From Terriglobales bacterium (GTDB lineage Bacteria > Acidobacteriota > Terriglobia > Terriglobales > Acidobacteriaceae): a stretch of DNA of 41,119 nucleotides. The notes under the pieces were generated by a model, which was not told the origin of the DNA, made no database searches, and worked only from the letters and a program-made list of their open reading frames with translations. Made by a program: the position numbers and the translations under genes. Below, in pieces: positions 24,021 to 32,475 of this stretch. Positions within the stretch are counted from its first letter, which is position 1; every line of letters starts with the position of its first letter. The stretch is taken from contig JASHOU010000139.1 in NCBI GenBank assembly GCA_030038475.1, forward strand, positions 1 to 41,119. The letters are read 5' to 3'.

Positions 24021-25721
24021 CTAGTTTTGCGGTGCCTCGGCCGGCGCGGTTGCCGGCTTCGATTGCCCATCGGATTGGTCTTGAGCCTGCTGCTTTTGCG
24101 CGCGTAATTGACGCGCGAGATCGGCCAGGGAGGAACCCTGCTGCTGCAACTGGTCCATCTCGGCGCGGTCGGCTGCTGCCTCTTGATCGTTCAGGTCCTT
24201 AGCCGCGGTCGCGTCGGGCGCTGGTGTCGGCACATCGGAGGCCGTTTGGGCAGTATCCGGGGCCTTCGGCATTCCGCCCGTGCCCTGTTTTTCCGCCAGC
24301 ATTTTTATGCCGCTGTCCAGTTGTTCGTCGAAGTGGTTGCGCATTTCCTGTAACGTTTCCACCGAAACAACCACGGTCCTGTCTACCGCGCAGTCTTTTT
24401 TCTTGCTTGCCGAAACAACGGCGGTAACGTTCTGGTCGGCGTCCGGAGTGTTGGTGAGTCGCGTGAGGATGTCGCCGGGCGAGAGTTCACATTGCTGGCC
24501 ATCGGATACCACCGTCGTATTGCTGGACACGACAAAGGTGCGTCGCCGGGGATCGAGCGCCGATGGCACTTCATCGTTACCGGCTGCCGAAGCCTGCGCC
24601 TGTCCATCCTGCGCCTGCTTGGCCGATGAATCGCTGTTTTGATTGCCGGAGGATTGTTCTTGCTCCTCTGCCAGTTGCGCCTGTACTTCGTCCGCGATCG
24701 CCTGCTTTACCTCCGGCGTCAGCATCGGCGAGCCTGCCTCGCGTGATGCATCGTCGGCGGCGCTGGCCTGCCCCTGGTCGTACCCTGCCGCCGTGTCGGT
24801 GCCGGCTGCGTTTCGGGCCGCGTAGGCGGCCTCGAGATCGGCCGCAATCAAGTAATCCGTAAGCCAGAAAGCCGCTGACGCATACACGGGATAGGGCGCG
24901 AAATATCCGCCATAGTAGGCATACCATGGCGCTCCGGCCCAACCCCAGCCGCCCGCCCCAACATTCCAGTAAATGGGCGCGCTCCAGGGAGTGTAGGCCC
25001 ACCCGTAAAAGGCCGGGTGGTACCAATACTCGGGATAGTAGCCATAATATTGACGGCCGCCGTAGTTGTAGCCACGATAGACTCCAACCTGGGTGACCCC
25101 GCGGTCAAGGTAAGTCCGCGAATAGTACGAGCGCCCGCCGCGCGTGAGGTAGGCATGCTGCACATAGCCGCGGGCAGCGCCTGTGGTCACGATCCGGGTA
25201 CCGTTGCGCTCTGTCACGACCACGCGCTCACCGTACACATTGCGTTGGATCTGCATTCCGTTCCGATTGATCGTGCGGACCTGGCTGCCCGGTCGAGGGC
25301 TCGCCACCACACCGATTCTCGCAGATGCCGGAGCCGTCCCCGAATCTGGGTGGGCCGGGCCTCGGCGATATTCGGAAATGTCTCCGATGTGATCGACGAC
25401 GACGGGCTCTGGCGCTCGATTGACGTGGGCGGCGCTTGGAGAGCGGCCCGCACCCGTACTTGCGTTACTTCTTGGGTTGGGGGCAGAGCGCGGTCCGGTA
25501 GGCAGGTTTATGCGAGTGGGAGCAGGTGCATGAGCAGGCTCCTTGGCGGGAGTAGGAGCAGTGGGGCGGGTTGGCTTGCTCGCAGGAGGCGGCGTCGGCT
25601 TCGTTTCCAGCTTGTGTTGTCCCCACGCGAATGCGGAGAGCGCCATCGACGCCAGGAGCGAAGACGTGAAGAAAAAAAATGACTTCCGAGTAGCGTTGCG
25701 GCTACGGGTGCGTACATTCAT
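24021..25721 (-). CDS. secreted Tyr/Trp/Gly-rich protein with low-complexity linkers, 566 aa
   Basis: This is a large exported protein of unknown function. An N-terminal signal peptide (about residues 12-33, FFFFTSSLLASMALSAFAWG) is followed by a long Pro/Thr/Ala linker. A central region at about 140-190 has the pattern VVTERNGTRIVTTGAARGYV. A stretch at about 215-275 is extremely rich in Tyr, Trp and Gly (YYPEYWYHPAFYGWAYTPW). An Ala/Gln/Asp-rich linker, a folded-looking segment with two Cys (QQCELSPGDI, KKKDCAVDRTVVVSV) and a Gln-rich tail complete it. The ATG at 25721 is chosen because GGAGG lies 5 bases upstream. It is probably periplasmic or on the cell surface. Confidence 0.75.
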   Translation of the reverse strand: MNVRTRSRNATRKSFFFFTSSLLASMALSAFAWGQHKLETKPTPPPASKPTRPTAPTPAKEPAHAPAPTRINLPTGPRSAPNPRSNASTGAGRSPSAAHVNRAPEPVVVDHIGDISEYRRGPAHPDSGTAPASARIGVVASPRPGSQVRTINRNGMQIQRNVYGERVVVTERNGTRIVTTGAARGYVQHAYLTRGGRSYYSRTYLDRGVTQVGVYRGYNYGGRQYYGYYPEYWYHPAFYGWAYTPWSAPIYWNVGAGGWGWAGAPWYAYYGGYFAPYPVYASAAFWLTDYLIAADLEAAYAARNAAGTDTAAGYDQGQASAADDASREAGSPMLTPEVKQAIADEVQAQLAEEQEQSSGNQNSDSSAKQAQDGQAQASAAGNDEVPSALDPRRRTFVVSSNTTVVSDGQQCELSPGDILTRLTNTPDADQNVTAVVSASKKKDCAVDRTVVVSVETLQEMRNHFDEQLDSGIKMLAEKQGTGGMPKAPDTAQTASDVPTPAPDATAAKDLNDQEAAADRAEMDQLQQQGSSLADLARQLRAQKQQAQDQSDGQSKPATAPAEAPQN

Positions 25722-26007
25722 CACAGCCTCCAGATCCCAGACGCGTCTTGAGCAGCACGGGTTTGCGGCACATAAACTTGCGTCCCGAATCTAAGACTAA
25801 ACAAAGGAACAGCCGGCGCTAAGGTCACGACCGTAACCGGAAGTTTGGTTCCATAGCGGGGAACGCTCGACCGCGTGGGGCAGCTGTCGAGAGTAAATGG
25901 AATGAGAAGGCCAGTGGGCAGAATTGGCCCTTTGTTTTCAGGGGTCCCCGATGCCTGTAACGGAAGCCGGCGGCGTGAGTTTCAATTCACCGCCTGTGCA
26001 GTGAAAT

Positions 26008-27258
26008 TTATTGCCCGGCGCGCATGGGCGAGACGATCAAGGGGCTGGCGGATCGTTTCTTGCTGTCGCTTTTATCGTGCTGGTACACGAGCGAGAGTGC
26101 GCCTTCACTGGAGGTAGTGGCGCCGGCAAGTTCCACGGCCAGAGCCTGATAAGAACGGGCGACTTCATGATTGCCCTGGGCCGCGACCGGATTACCCTTA
26201 TCGATCGCGGGTCCAACAACCTGGAAATTATTGGGTATTTTCCAGAGCACTTTGCAGTTGGTGGCTTTTTCCACGTCTTCGTCGGTGAAGCCGGGAATCT
26301 TCTTATAGCGGTTGAGCACAATACGCAACCGATCGTGGCTTGCTCCCTGCTGAAGGAACGTGTGAACGCGGCCGGCGCTCCACAGGGAAACGACATCGGT
26401 TTGCGCAACCAGCAGCACCGCGTTCGAGAGATCGCAGATCATCTGCACCGTGCTATCCATGCGACCGGAGCAATCCAGCACGACAAAGTGATACTGATCG
26501 ACGAGCAAGTCGAAGAGGCGAGCCAGTTCCGCGCCGGTCGGGATGTTGCTGTGCGGTTGCTGGGCGCCGGCGAGCACGTGCAGGCCGCTGCGATAGTGCG
26601 TCATCAAACCTTCGAGCAGCGAACCATCCATGCGGTGCAGGTTCTGCATTGCATCGACGATGGTGAATTGGGGCCGCAGATTCAATTGCAGTGCGACGTG
26701 TCCGATGGGCGCGAAATCGACCAGCACGACCCGGCCATGAGCTTCCTGCAAGGCAACGGCGGTATTTACGGCGGTGGTAGTGGCGCCGGCTCCGCCTTTG
26801 GCATTCAAAAAAGTGAAGACGCGGGCTTTGCTGGAACTGCGCTGAGCGCGGCTCAGGGTCGCGGTGTAGCGCGTGAAAGCTTCGATCAAGGCCTCACGTG
26901 AGGCGGCGTGATCGAGAAATTCACGCGCTCCGGCTCGCATAGCGGAAACGATATCGGTGGGCTGATTCATTTCACCCACAGCAAAAAGCGTAATCTCGGG
27001 AATGCTGCCGTGGATCAGTTCGATAGTGCGGATGGCGCGCTGCGGATTCTGGTGATCGATGTCGACGAGGACGACTTCGGCGCGCTGATCCTGTAACTGA
27101 CGCAGCACGGCATCGCTCGGGCCGATGGGAAACCCGACATGGCTCAGCACGGTACGAGCGAGATTGGTGCTCTCGATCCGGCTGTTCAACACGACGGATT
27201 GTTCGCGATCCTCGCTGAGGATGGCGACGGCGATCCCGGGCATGGTATTCAGTGTCAT
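26008..27258 (-). CDS. CpaE/TadZ-like ParA-family ATPase with receiver-like N-terminus
   Basis: Protein of 416 aa. Residues about 9-125 look like a degenerate response-regulator receiver (AEVVLVDID with Asp66, and a final MRAGAREFLDH). Residues about 145-385 are a ParA/MinD ATPase. The deviant Walker A is KGGAGATT (154-161): the signature Lys154 is kept but the usual P-loop Lys is Ala. Walker B-like FVVLDCSG and the VLLVAQTDV strand follow. CpaE/TadZ proteins mark the pole for Tad pili, and several family members have this atypical P-loop. No other tad genes are in the window. The ATG at 27258 has GGAAG 8 bases ahead. Confidence 0.85.
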   Translation of the reverse strand: MTLNTMPGIAVAILSEDREQSVVLNSRIESTNLARTVLSHVGFPIGPSDAVLRQLQDQRAEVVLVDIDHQNPQRAIRTIELIHGSIPEITLFAVGEMNQPTDIVSAMRAGAREFLDHAASREALIEAFTRYTATLSRAQRSSSKARVFTFLNAKGGAGATTTAVNTAVALQEAHGRVVLVDFAPIGHVALQLNLRPQFTIVDAMQNLHRMDGSLLEGLMTHYRSGLHVLAGAQQPHSNIPTGAELARLFDLLVDQYHFVVLDCSGRMDSTVQMICDLSNAVLLVAQTDVVSLWSAGRVHTFLQQGASHDRLRIVLNRYKKIPGFTDEDVEKATNCKVLWKIPNNFQVVGPAIDKGNPVAAQGNHEVARSYQALAVELAGATTSSEGALSLVYQHDKSDSKKRSASPLIVSPMRAGQ

Positions 27259-27451
27259 GCTACGAACTTCCAGCGTTGGGGCCAAATGACTTTCGTAATC
27301 ACGGGGAAGGACTCAACCAGAGCAGGCGCGAGCGGGCGTTAGCTGGAAGATAACCCGCCAGGCTTCCGGTTTCCCCAATTGTAAGGCAAAGGCGAGTGCT
27401 TGAAAAGAAGAAGGCTGCTATTTTCGTGGTCATCTGTGCAGGTCATCCTTA

Positions 27452-27486
27452 AGGACTTTGGGACGTGTCTAGGACTTTAGGACGTG
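27452..27486. repeat. 16-base tandem repeat between cpaE-like and pilZ-like genes
   Basis: AGGACTTTGGGACGTG (27452-27467) is repeated at 27471-27486 with one change. It lies just past the stop of the PilZ gene. Nothing else is seen in the 251-base gap between the two genes. Confidence 0.55.
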
Positions 27487-27509
27487 CGCCGGCTCGCCAA
27501 TGCCGGGAT

Positions 27510-27923
27510 TCAGCTCGGAACCAGGCCAGAAGTTGTCGGGCTGACACTCGCGGGAGAAACTCGTACGAATTGAGCAAGAGGCTCATTGGAGGGCAAGTAC
27601 TCGTAAGTATCGAAGCGAACGGCAATGCCGTTTCGCGGAGCGCTCTGGGAATGAGCGGATGCCGAGGCTGAAGTGCGCAGCACGCGCCCGCGGCAGCGCA
27701 CCGGCATGTTTTCCGCCAGGGTAATTTCCGAGGGCATGGTAAAAGTTAGTTCGACGATAGCGCCTTCGGGTAGTTCGATCTCGGTGTAGAAGAAAATCCC
27801 ACGGCCGCTTAAATCCTGGGTGAAGCCGGGCACCGTTCGACCGTCGAAGTGAACCGTCAAGGGCAGGTGTACCTGAAAACGCTGCGCTGCGCGGCGTTCA
27901 ACACGATTAGGGTCTATGATCAT
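27510..27923 (-). CDS. PilZ-domain protein
   Basis: This is a 137-aa single PilZ domain. The two c-di-GMP binding motifs are present: the arginine motif RRAAQR at 10-15 and the D-x-S-x-x-G motif DLSGRG at 37-42. Strand-rich sequence follows (FFYTEIELPEGAIVELTF, CRGRVLRT). It should bind cyclic di-GMP and act on a partner, often in motility, pili or exopolysaccharide control. The frame is open to a TTG at 27977, but the ATG at 27923 is preferred. The gene lies on the same strand as, and upstream of, no obvious partner; the CpaE-like gene is its downstream neighbour. Confidence 0.88.
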   Translation of the reverse strand: MIIDPNRVERRAAQRFQVHLPLTVHFDGRTVPGFTQDLSGRGIFFYTEIELPEGAIVELTFTMPSEITLAENMPVRCRGRVLRTSASASAHSQSAPRNGIAVRFDTYEYLPSNEPLAQFVRVSPASVSPTTSGLVPS

Positions 27924-28165
27924 AGCCAGGTGGCGATCCAGCTTTCTCGGTCCAACCCTCTTTAGACCAGCGGACAATAACTGTATCGCGATTCAGAGCA
28001 GCGGGGAAGTTCCAAGTAGGTCACGTCCCCGGCCTGTGGAAAACTGCAAGGGAATTAAACAGCACAGATCAATTATGAGGCAAGGATTACATCCTCTCGC
28101 CAGTTGCCGTCATCTTGCAAGATGTGAAAAATTCTAGAAGAGTGACTGAAGCGCGCAATTCCGCC

Positions 28166-29488
28166 ATGGCTGACGAAGTGGAGACAAAATCTCCTTCGCG
28201 CCCGAAATGGGCGACCACCCTGCGCGCCTTGCGGCACCGCAATTTCCAACTCTTCTTCGGCGGACAGCTGATTTCCCTGATCGGGACGTGGATGCAGACC
28301 GTCGCCCAGGCATGGCTCGTCTACCGCCTTACTGGATCTGCCCTGTTGCTGGGTTCCGTCGGTTTTTCCAGCCAGTTTCCCGTCTTTCTCATCGCTCCTC
28401 TCGGAGGAATCACTGCCGATCGCATCAATCGGCAGCGGCTGGTGATTGCGACCCAGACCGCTTCTATGCTGCTCGCGGCCATGCTTGCGTGGCTCACGCT
28501 GACCGGACGGGTGCAGGTCTGGCACATCTTTGTGCTGGCGGCGTTGCTCGGGGTGGTCAACGCCTTCGATATTCCCGGACGGCAGTCTTTTCTTGTCGAC
28601 ATGGTGGGCAAGGAAGATCTGATGAACGCGATCGCGCTGAATTCCTCCATGTTTAACGGGGCGCGCGTGATCGGCCCGGCCATCGCCGGAATTCTGGTGG
28701 CGAAAATTGGGGAAGGCTGGTGCTTCGCCGCCAATTCGATCAGCTACATCGCCGTGATTGTTGGCTTGATGCTGATGCATGTACAGAGCACCCAGCGTGC
28801 GAGCACGCATTCGCCGATCGATGACATCGTCGAAGGGTTTCGCTGGGTCAGCCAGACGCGCATCATTCGCGCGCTGCTTTTGCTGCTTGGCCTGGTGAGC
28901 CTTGTCGGCATGCCTTACACCGTGCTCATGCCGATCTTCGCCGATCAGATTCTGCACGGCGGAGCGCGTGGCCTTGGCATCTTGATGGGCGCAACCGGCG
29001 TGGGCGCTCTGTTTGGCGCTTTGACGCTCGCCACCAAGACCGAAATAAAAGGGTTGGGGCGGTTGGTGGCAATGAGCTGCGCGGGCCTTGGCATTAGCCT
29101 TTGCTGCTTTTCATTCTCAACCCATTTTTGGCTGTCGGTTGCGTTACTGTTTCCCGCCGGTTATTCGATGATGCTGCAAATGGCCTGCTCCAACACGCTG
29201 GTGCAGACCATGGTTCCTGACCGCCTGCGCGGCCGCGTCATGTCGGTGTATTCGATGATGTTCATGGGCATGGCTCCGTTTGGAGCATTTTTTGGCGGAG
29301 CGCTGGCGCACCACATTGGCGCGCCCATTACAGTGGCCACTGGAGGCGTAGCCTGCATCATCGGCGCAATCTGGTTTAGACGAGCATTGCCCTCGATGCG
29401 CATCGAAGCGCGGCGCCTCATCGTCGCTCAGGGTCTGGCTGGAGGCGAACCCGCTCAGGAACTGAATGCGCAGCCGGTGGAAGAATAG
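28166..29488 (+). CDS. MFS transporter (EntS-like)
   Basis: This is a 440-aa major-facilitator protein with about 12 hydrophobic helices. The start RALRHRNFQLFFGGQLISLI and the loop between helices 2 and 3, GGITADRINRQRLVI, are typical of the MFS_3/EntS group. That group exports enterobactin and other small molecules or has no known substrate. The open frame begins at a TTG at 28115, but the ATG at 28166 (MADEVETK) is the more usual start. It is related in type to the second MFS gene at 39471. No neighbouring biosynthetic gene points to a substrate. Confidence 0.9.
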   Translation: MADEVETKSPSRPKWATTLRALRHRNFQLFFGGQLISLIGTWMQTVAQAWLVYRLTGSALLLGSVGFSSQFPVFLIAPLGGITADRINRQRLVIATQTASMLLAAMLAWLTLTGRVQVWHIFVLAALLGVVNAFDIPGRQSFLVDMVGKEDLMNAIALNSSMFNGARVIGPAIAGILVAKIGEGWCFAANSISYIAVIVGLMLMHVQSTQRASTHSPIDDIVEGFRWVSQTRIIRALLLLLGLVSLVGMPYTVLMPIFADQILHGGARGLGILMGATGVGALFGALTLATKTEIKGLGRLVAMSCAGLGISLCCFSFSTHFWLSVALLFPAGYSMMLQMACSNTLVQTMVPDRLRGRVMSVYSMMFMGMAPFGAFFGGALAHHIGAPITVATGGVACIIGAIWFRRALPSMRIEARRLIVAQGLAGGEPAQELNAQPVEE

Positions 29489-29527
29489 ATTATTGCGCGG
29501 AATTCGGCAGTGATCGCGATTCAGAAA

Positions 29528-29932
29528 TCAGCGCGGCAAGTCGGAGTTCGAGGTATCGAACAGCACCTTCCAGGCGCCGTCGGCTTGCTTCTTCCAAAGC
29601 ATTAGATACTTTCCTCTGTCGGAGACGGTTTTGCCCGATGCGTCCCTGAAGCTCATTTCATACACGCCACTGGTGTAACCGAGATCGCCCGAACGGGCGA
29701 CGTCGATTTTTCTCGGATGCCATTTGATCTTGTAATCCCGCAGCCCGAACGACTTCGCAATGAATTTCGCAATCGTTTTCTTCCCCGTCAGAATGGGGGA
29801 GTTCGGCACTAACATCGATCCCCGATCGTCGTAGAACGCTGCCGCTTTATCGACATCTTTCGACCGATAAGCCTTGAGCCACGCCGCGTCGGCTGCGCGC
29901 AGGACCCTGACTGCATTACTGCTTGATCTCAT
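29528..29932 (-). CDS. DUF4440/SnoaL-like NTF2-fold protein
   Basis: This is a 134-aa protein of the cone-shaped NTF2 fold. The pattern LRAADAAWLKAYRSKDVDKA, then FYDDRGSMLVPNSPILTGKK, then GDLGYTSGVYEMSF, and the C-terminal WKKQADGAWKVLFDTSNSD is that of DUF4440 proteins. Family members include ketosteroid-isomerase relatives and proteins with no known activity. No secretion signal is visible. It is convergent with the MFS gene at 28166, with a 39-base gap. Family assignment is secure; function is open. Confidence 0.88.
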   Translation of the reverse strand: MRSSSNAVRVLRAADAAWLKAYRSKDVDKAAAFYDDRGSMLVPNSPILTGKKTIAKFIAKSFGLRDYKIKWHPRKIDVARSGDLGYTSGVYEMSFRDASGKTVSDRGKYLMLWKKQADGAWKVLFDTSNSDLPR

Positions 29933-29995
29933 ATAGATAACCCTCCGTTGGGGCTGTATCTTCCCTTGCTGTCGCAGGAACTGTTTACGTCATCC

Positions 29996-30949
29996 TCAAC
30001 GAATCAACTTGCGCTCTTGCAGAAATTGCCGCACCACTCTGGCCGCATCGCGATGCTGTCCATCCACCGCATAGTTCAATCGCCGCATATCGTCATCGGA
30101 GATTGTGCCCGCGAGGGCGTCAATCGCCGCTCCGACTTCGGGATGCTGCTGCAGCATTTGCCGGCGCATGATCGCAATCGCTTCATACGGAGGAAAGTAA
30201 TGATGGTCGTCTTCGAGCACGAATAAGTCGAGCGCAGGAATTAATCCATCGGTATTGTTGCCGGCGATCATGTCCACCTGACGGGCTGTTAAAGCGCGCG
30301 TGAGCAGGCCGAGATTCATGATGCGGGGCGCTTCGGCAAAGCGCAGGCCGTAGCTTGCCACCAAACCTTTGTAGCCGTCAGGGCGCTCCATGAATTCATA
30401 CCCGAAGCCGGCACGCCATTGGGGAGTGAAGGCAGCCGCTTGCGACAGAGTTTTCAGATGCAGGCGGCGCGCGTCCTCGCCGCGAATCACCATAGCAAAA
30501 GTGTCGTCAAAGCCGAGCGGCGGTCCGACTTCGAGGCCAAACTTTTCGTAACCGAGTTTTACCCGACGATAGACTTCTTGTTTATCTCCGCTGGGCGGCT
30601 GTTTGAGCACGGCCGTGAGCGCCGTTCCTGTGTATTCGGGATAGATGTCGATTCTACCGGCCAGGATGGCCTGCTGGCAGATGAAGGTTCCGGCGAGATA
30701 GAAGCTGCGCTCAACCGGAAGATGAGTGCGGGCTTCGATGACTTGCGCAAAGAGTTCGCCCAGGATGAGTTGCTCGGTAAAATCTTTCGATCCGACCACG
30801 ATTCGACCGGCATGTTGTTGGCAGCCGGTTAGCAAAATGACGGTTGGCAAAATGGCGATCGGCAAAATCCGCAGGAGAACCAAAGGCAAGCAGATGATTT
30901 GCTGTCGCAGGGTTCGGCTGGCGTTAATCGTCAAGATGTCTCCGCTCAC
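29996..30949 (-). CDS. osmoprotectant-type ABC transporter substrate-binding lipoprotein
   Basis: Protein of 317 aa. A hydrophobic signal (LVLLRILPIAILPTVILLTG) is followed by a lipobox Cys (LLTGC|QQ), so the mature protein should be a lipoprotein. RIVVGSKDFTEQLILGELFAQ, GRIDIYPEYTGTALTAVL and MIAGNNTDGLIPALDLFVLEDD are hallmarks of the OpuAC/OsmX family that binds glycine betaine, choline or carnitine. The long open frame extending to 31714 is a shadow over the permease. The GTG at 30949, overlapping the permease stop as GTGA, is the credible start. A TTG at 30934 is a second possibility. Confidence 0.9.
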   Translation of the reverse strand: MSGDILTINASRTLRQQIICLPLVLLRILPIAILPTVILLTGCQQHAGRIVVGSKDFTEQLILGELFAQVIEARTHLPVERSFYLAGTFICQQAILAGRIDIYPEYTGTALTAVLKQPPSGDKQEVYRRVKLGYEKFGLEVGPPLGFDDTFAMVIRGEDARRLHLKTLSQAAAFTPQWRAGFGYEFMERPDGYKGLVASYGLRFAEAPRIMNLGLLTRALTARQVDMIAGNNTDGLIPALDLFVLEDDHHYFPPYEAIAIMRRQMLQQHPEVGAAIDALAGTISDDDMRRLNYAVDGQHRDAARVVRQFLQERKLIR

Positions 30950-31590
30950 GATTTCGAACGCAGCAGGCCCAATCGTCGCTCGAGCGTTCCCAGCAGAAAG
31001 TCGGCGGCGAGCGCCAGCAACGCGGCGGGGACCGCGCCTGCCAGAATCACCTGATTGTTGACCATGGCGAGTCCGCGAAAGATGAATTCTCCCAGGCCGC
31101 CTGCGCCGATGGCCGCGGCGATGGTTGCCAGTCCGATGGAGAGAACCGTCGCAATGCGCACTCCGGCAACAATGATCCCTGACGCCAGCGGCAACTCGAC
31201 GTGCAAGAGCAATTGCCGGTCTGTAAGCCCCATGGCGCGCGCGGCTTCGACTACCGCGGGGTCGACCCCCTGAATGCCCGCGTAGGTGTTGCGAATCAAC
31301 GGCAACAGCGCATAAAGCGCAAGCGCCAGAATGGTGAGACGGCTGGCGCGTTCGCCGATCCACGGAGCGGGGAGAAGAAAACCGAACAAGGCAAGGCTGG
31401 GGATGGTTTGAATGATGTTTGCCGCGCCAATCACCGGCTTGCTGAGTTGCGGAACGCGCGTGATGAGAACGCCCAGGGGAATGCCGACCAGCGCCGCAAG
31501 CAGTGTTGCGATACCGGCCAGAGTAATGTGTTCCAGCGTGAGATCGAGCACCTGCTGACGATTTGTCATGATGAATTGCACGAAATTCAT
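30946..31590 (-). CDS. osmoprotectant-type ABC transporter permease
   Basis: This is a 214-aa inner-membrane protein with five to six hydrophobic helices. The ATPase-coupling (EAA) loop is visible as DPAVVEAARAMGLTDRQLLLHVELPLA near 113-139. ITLAGIATLLAALVGIPLGVLI and GAGGLGEFIFRGLAM are typical of the OpuB/ProW family. The ATG at 31590 is chosen because GAGGTGA lies 6 bases upstream; an upstream TTG at 31596 is less likely. It follows the ATPase gene by 17 bases. There is only one permease, so it should work as a homodimer. Confidence 0.92.
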   Translation of the reverse strand: MNFVQFIMTNRQQVLDLTLEHITLAGIATLLAALVGIPLGVLITRVPQLSKPVIGAANIIQTIPSLALFGFLLPAPWIGERASRLTILALALYALLPLIRNTYAGIQGVDPAVVEAARAMGLTDRQLLLHVELPLASGIIVAGVRIATVLSIGLATIAAAIGAGGLGEFIFRGLAMVNNQVILAGAVPAALLALAADFLLGTLERRLGLLRSKS

Positions 31591-31607
31591 TACCAATCAC
31601 CTCGCAA

Positions 31608-32381
31608 TCATTCCGGCTCCGGCAACGGATGCGGCAATCCGGAAAATGCTTCGATGTAGGCGCGCAGCAGCGGATGCCGCGAACGTGAACATTCCTCCAC
31701 GGGAAGGTCCACAATGAGCCGGCCTTCTTCCATCAGCGCGATACGATCGGCGAGCAGCAAGGCTTCGCGCAGATCGTGCGTAACGAAGATTACCGCTTTG
31801 TGCAGCCGCTGCTGCAGGGCACGAAATTCTTTTTGCATTTCCGATCGCGTGATCGGGTCGAGCGCGCCGAAAGGCTCGTCGAGTATCAGAATCGGCGGAT
31901 CGGCGGCCAGAGCCCGCGCCACGCCGACGCGTTGCCGCTGGCCTCCGGAGAGTTGGCGCGGATAGCGCGACGACAGATCCTTGCTCAACCCGACGGTCGA
32001 GAGCAACTCTTCGACGCGCGCTGCAATGCGCGCCCGCGGCCAGTTTTCAATCTGCGGAACCACCGCGATGTTGCGCTCGACGGTGAAGTGCGGAAACAAT
32101 CCGCCATCCTGAATGACGTAGCCGATGCTGCGGCGCAGCTGAATCGGATCCCAATCTGTGGTGCGGCGTCCGTTGACCCGCACTTCGCCCGAAGTAGGCA
32201 GGAGCAGGCGATTGATCAGTTTCAAGGCGGTCGTTTTGCCCGACCCGCTGCGGCCGAGCAAGACCAGGGTTTCGCCGGTCTTTACCGAGAGCGCCAAATC
32301 GTCAAGCAGACGTCGGCCGTTGAGGCGGAAAGAAACGCGATCGAATTCGATGGCCAGGTCGTGGCTGAGGGACGCAGTCAT
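31608..32381 (-). CDS. osmoprotectant-type ABC transporter ATP-binding protein
   Basis: This is a 257-aa ABC ATPase. Walker A is GRSGSGKTT, the Q-loop is GYVIQDGGLFPHFTV, the signature is LSGGQRQRVGVARAL, Walker B is ILILDEPFGALD, and the switch histidine is in FVTHD. The QDGGLFPH Q-loop and DPITRSEMQ are typical of ATPases in the ProV/OpuBA family. The C-terminus lacks the CBS domains found in OpuAA-type subunits. The ATG at 32381 is used; a GTG at 32393 is possible and neither has a strong ribosome site. It is first in a three-gene transporter operon, 94 bases downstream of npdG. Confidence 0.92.
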   Translation of the reverse strand: MTASLSHDLAIEFDRVSFRLNGRRLLDDLALSVKTGETLVLLGRSGSGKTTALKLINRLLLPTSGEVRVNGRRTTDWDPIQLRRSIGYVIQDGGLFPHFTVERNIAVVPQIENWPRARIAARVEELLSTVGLSKDLSSRYPRQLSGGQRQRVGVARALAADPPILILDEPFGALDPITRSEMQKEFRALQQRLHKAVIFVTHDLREALLLADRIALMEEGRLIVDLPVEECSRSRHPLLRAYIEAFSGLPHPLPEPE

Positions 32382-32475
32382 TAGTAGTAGCACTGGGCTA
32401 GAGTAGCACTCGAGTAGCGGCGGGTTAACGACAGCGTCTTACCGGCAGAGGTGCAAGAATGCTTCTGTGGTCGCG

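Noticed and set aside
25900-26007. Possible terminators downstream of the cpaE-like gene
   Set aside because: Two weak stem-loops are present (around 25907-25932 and 25972-25997), but both have bulges and neither has a T-run in the right direction.
28073-28957. 294-aa open frame on the minus strand
   Set aside because: It is antisense to the MFS transporter and has the His/Arg/Gln-rich composition of a shadow frame.
30950-31714. Open frame continuing upstream of the substrate-binding lipoprotein to give a 572-aa protein
   Set aside because: This part overlaps the permease on the same strand in another frame and is rich in Arg, His and Ser without domain features; the lipoprotein has its own GTG start.
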